From Bacteroidota bacterium (GTDB lineage Bacteria > Bacteroidota > Bacteroidia > UKL13-3), in contig RGVD01000141.1 in assembly GCA_010027395.1 (NCBI GenBank), forward strand, positions 1-6,723: a stretch of 6,723 bases of DNA, read 5' to 3'. The stretch's first letter is position 1; every line of letters begins with the position of its first letter. Under the pieces are notes generated by a model. The model worked only from the letters and a program-made list of their open reading frames with translations, did no database searches and was not told the DNA's origin. Positions 5,606 to 6,723 of the stretch are shown one piece after another. A program made the position numbers and the translations under genes.

Positions 5606-6723
5606 CTAAAGAGTAATCATATCAAAACCAACATAAGGCACCAATACCTTAGGTACTTTTATTCCTTCAGGGGTTTGGTTATTTTCAAGGATGGTAGCAA
5701 GAATACGTGGTAAGGCCAAGGCACTACCATTTAGGGTATGAGCCAAGTAGTTTTTACCGTCTTTTCCTTTAATACGGCATTTTAAGCGATTGGCTTGAAA
5801 AGATTCAAAGTTTGACGTACTGCTCACTTCTAGCCATCTGCCTTGCGCTGTGCTATAGGTTTCAAAATCGTAGGTTAAGGCTGATGAAAAACTCATATCT
5901 CCACCACACAGTCTAAGGATTCGGTATGGCAACTCAAGTTTTTCTAATAAGCCTTGCACATGTTTAACCATTTCTTCCAATATCTCATAACTCTTGTCAG
6001 GGTGTGCAATTTGAACAATCTCTACTTTGTCAAATTGGTGAAGTCGGTTCAAACCTCTTACATGAGCACCCCAAGCACCCGCTTCACGTCTGAAACATGG
6101 TGTATATCCAGCATTTTTAATAGGAAGATCTTCTTCTCTTAAAATCACATCACGATATAGGTTTGTAATAGGTACTTCGGCCGTTGGAATTAAGTATAAA
6201 TCATCCACAGTGGCATGATACATTTGACCTTCTTTGTCGGGCAATTGACCCGTACCGAAACCACTGTCAGCATTTACCAATAGGGGAGGCATAATTTCAT
6301 GGTATCCCGCTTTGATGGCTTCATCCAAGAAGAAATTAATCATACCTCGTTGCATGCGTGCACCTTTTCCTTTGTAAACAGGAAATCCAGCACCCGTAAT
6401 TTTATTACCTAATTCAAAGTCGATTAAGTCGTATTTTTTTATCAAATCCCAATGAGGAACGGCACCTTCGTATAAATTGGGTATTTCTCCATGTTGATAT
6501 ACATTTAGGTTTTCCTCTGGGGTTTTTCCCTCTGGAACAATATCGGCAGGAAGGTTAGGGAAACTAACTAAGATGTTATAAATATCTACTTCTAGTTTTT
6601 TTAGGTTTTCTTCAATGGTTTTTGACGATTCTTTGATTTCAGCTGTACGAACTTTTAACTTTTCTGCTTCTTCTTTCTGACCTGATTTCATCAATTCGCC
6701 AATTTTCTTTGCCAATTGATTGG
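5606..6723 (-). CDS. serS: Seryl-tRNA synthetase, 5' end outside the window
   Basis: This class II aminoacyl-tRNA synthetase charges tRNA-Ser (and tRNA-Sec where present). 371 codons are visible and the frame stays open to the window edge, so about 50 N-terminal residues are missing compared with the usual 420-430 aa. A TTG at 6713-6715 could be called a start, but homology continues upstream of it. Numbering from that codon: the end of the N-terminal coiled-coil arm is at 1-47; motif 1 is around 118-144 (ending HEIMPPLL); the serine-binding TAE is at 178-180. Motif 2 is FRREAGAWGAHVRGLNRLHQF (208-228), including the Arg that contacts ATP. WLEVSSTSNFESFQANR is at 294-310, and motif 3, NGSALALPRILATILEN, at 329-345. 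The C-terminus, VLVPYVGFDMITL, is of standard form. It converges with the barrel gene; its promoter lies outside the window. Confidence 0.96.
   Translation of the reverse strand, partial: NQLAKKIGELMKSGQKEEAEKLKVRTAEIKESSKTIEENLKKLEVDIYNILVSFPNLPADIVPEGKTPEENLNVYQHGEIPNLYEGAVPHWDLIKKYDLIDFELGNKITGAGFPVYKGKGARMQRGMINFFLDEAIKAGYHEIMPPLLVNADSGFGTGQLPDKEGQMYHATVDDLYLIPTAEVPITNLYRDVILREEDLPIKNAGYTPCFRREAGAWGAHVRGLNRLHQFDKVEIVQIAHPDKSYEILEEMVKHVQGLLEKLELPYRILRLCGGDMSFSSALTYDFETYSTAQGRWLEVSSTSNFESFQANRLKCRIKGKDGKNYLAHTLNGSALALPRILATILENNQTPEGIKVPKVLVPYVGFDMITL

Noticed and set aside
5606..6715. serS starting at the TTG codon 6713-6715 as a complete gene
   Set aside because: The frame stays open to the window edge, and about 50 residues of the N-terminal coiled-coil arm would be missing; the true start is beyond the window.

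Overview
This window looks like a chromosomal housekeeping segment from a member of the Bacteroidota. It is AT-rich, and no start codon has a convincing Shine-Dalgarno sequence in front of it. GroEL ends in a Pro/Gly/Met tail closing with DY, the Ppx/GppA protein is the short form, and an ECF sigma factor is followed by an outer-membrane beta-barrel protein that carries an inner-membrane segment. A Chitinophagales or Sphingobacteriales-like lineage is plausible, but the family cannot be fixed from this sequence.

Layout from left to right. A Ppx/GppA-type phosphatase gene lies on the minus strand (71-982). A strong hairpin (1073-1116) separates it from the groES-groEL operon, also on the minus strand (groES 2857-3132, groEL 1164-2778). 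A 228-bp divergent intergenic region follows (3133-3360). Next, on the plus strand, come an ECF sigma-70 gene (3361-3924) and an overlapping gene (3899-5455). The second gene encodes a protein with a short cytoplasmic domain, one transmembrane helix, a long polar linker and a C-terminal outer-membrane barrel. A 150-bp convergent intergenic region (5456-5605) holds an imperfect inverted repeat. The window closes with serS on the minus strand, whose 5' end lies outside.

Two things stand out. First, groEL is broken. The reading frame stops after residue 436 and resumes in another frame, and alignment by eye to E. coli GroEL indicates a 23-nt deletion after Asp435. GroEL is normally essential, so this is an assembly error, a decayed extra copy or a real lesion; the sequence alone cannot decide. 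Second, the ECF sigma factor is paired with one protein that has both a cytoplasmic, anti-sigma-like end and an outer-membrane-barrel end. This suggests a two-gene trans-envelope signalling unit, in which one polypeptide could link the outer membrane to a sigma factor. That is inference from domain architecture.

Apart from the sigma/barrel pair, the genes are core cell machinery (protein folding, seryl-tRNA charging, polyphosphate or alarmone metabolism). No tRNA, rRNA, CRISPR, insertion sequence or phage gene was seen.
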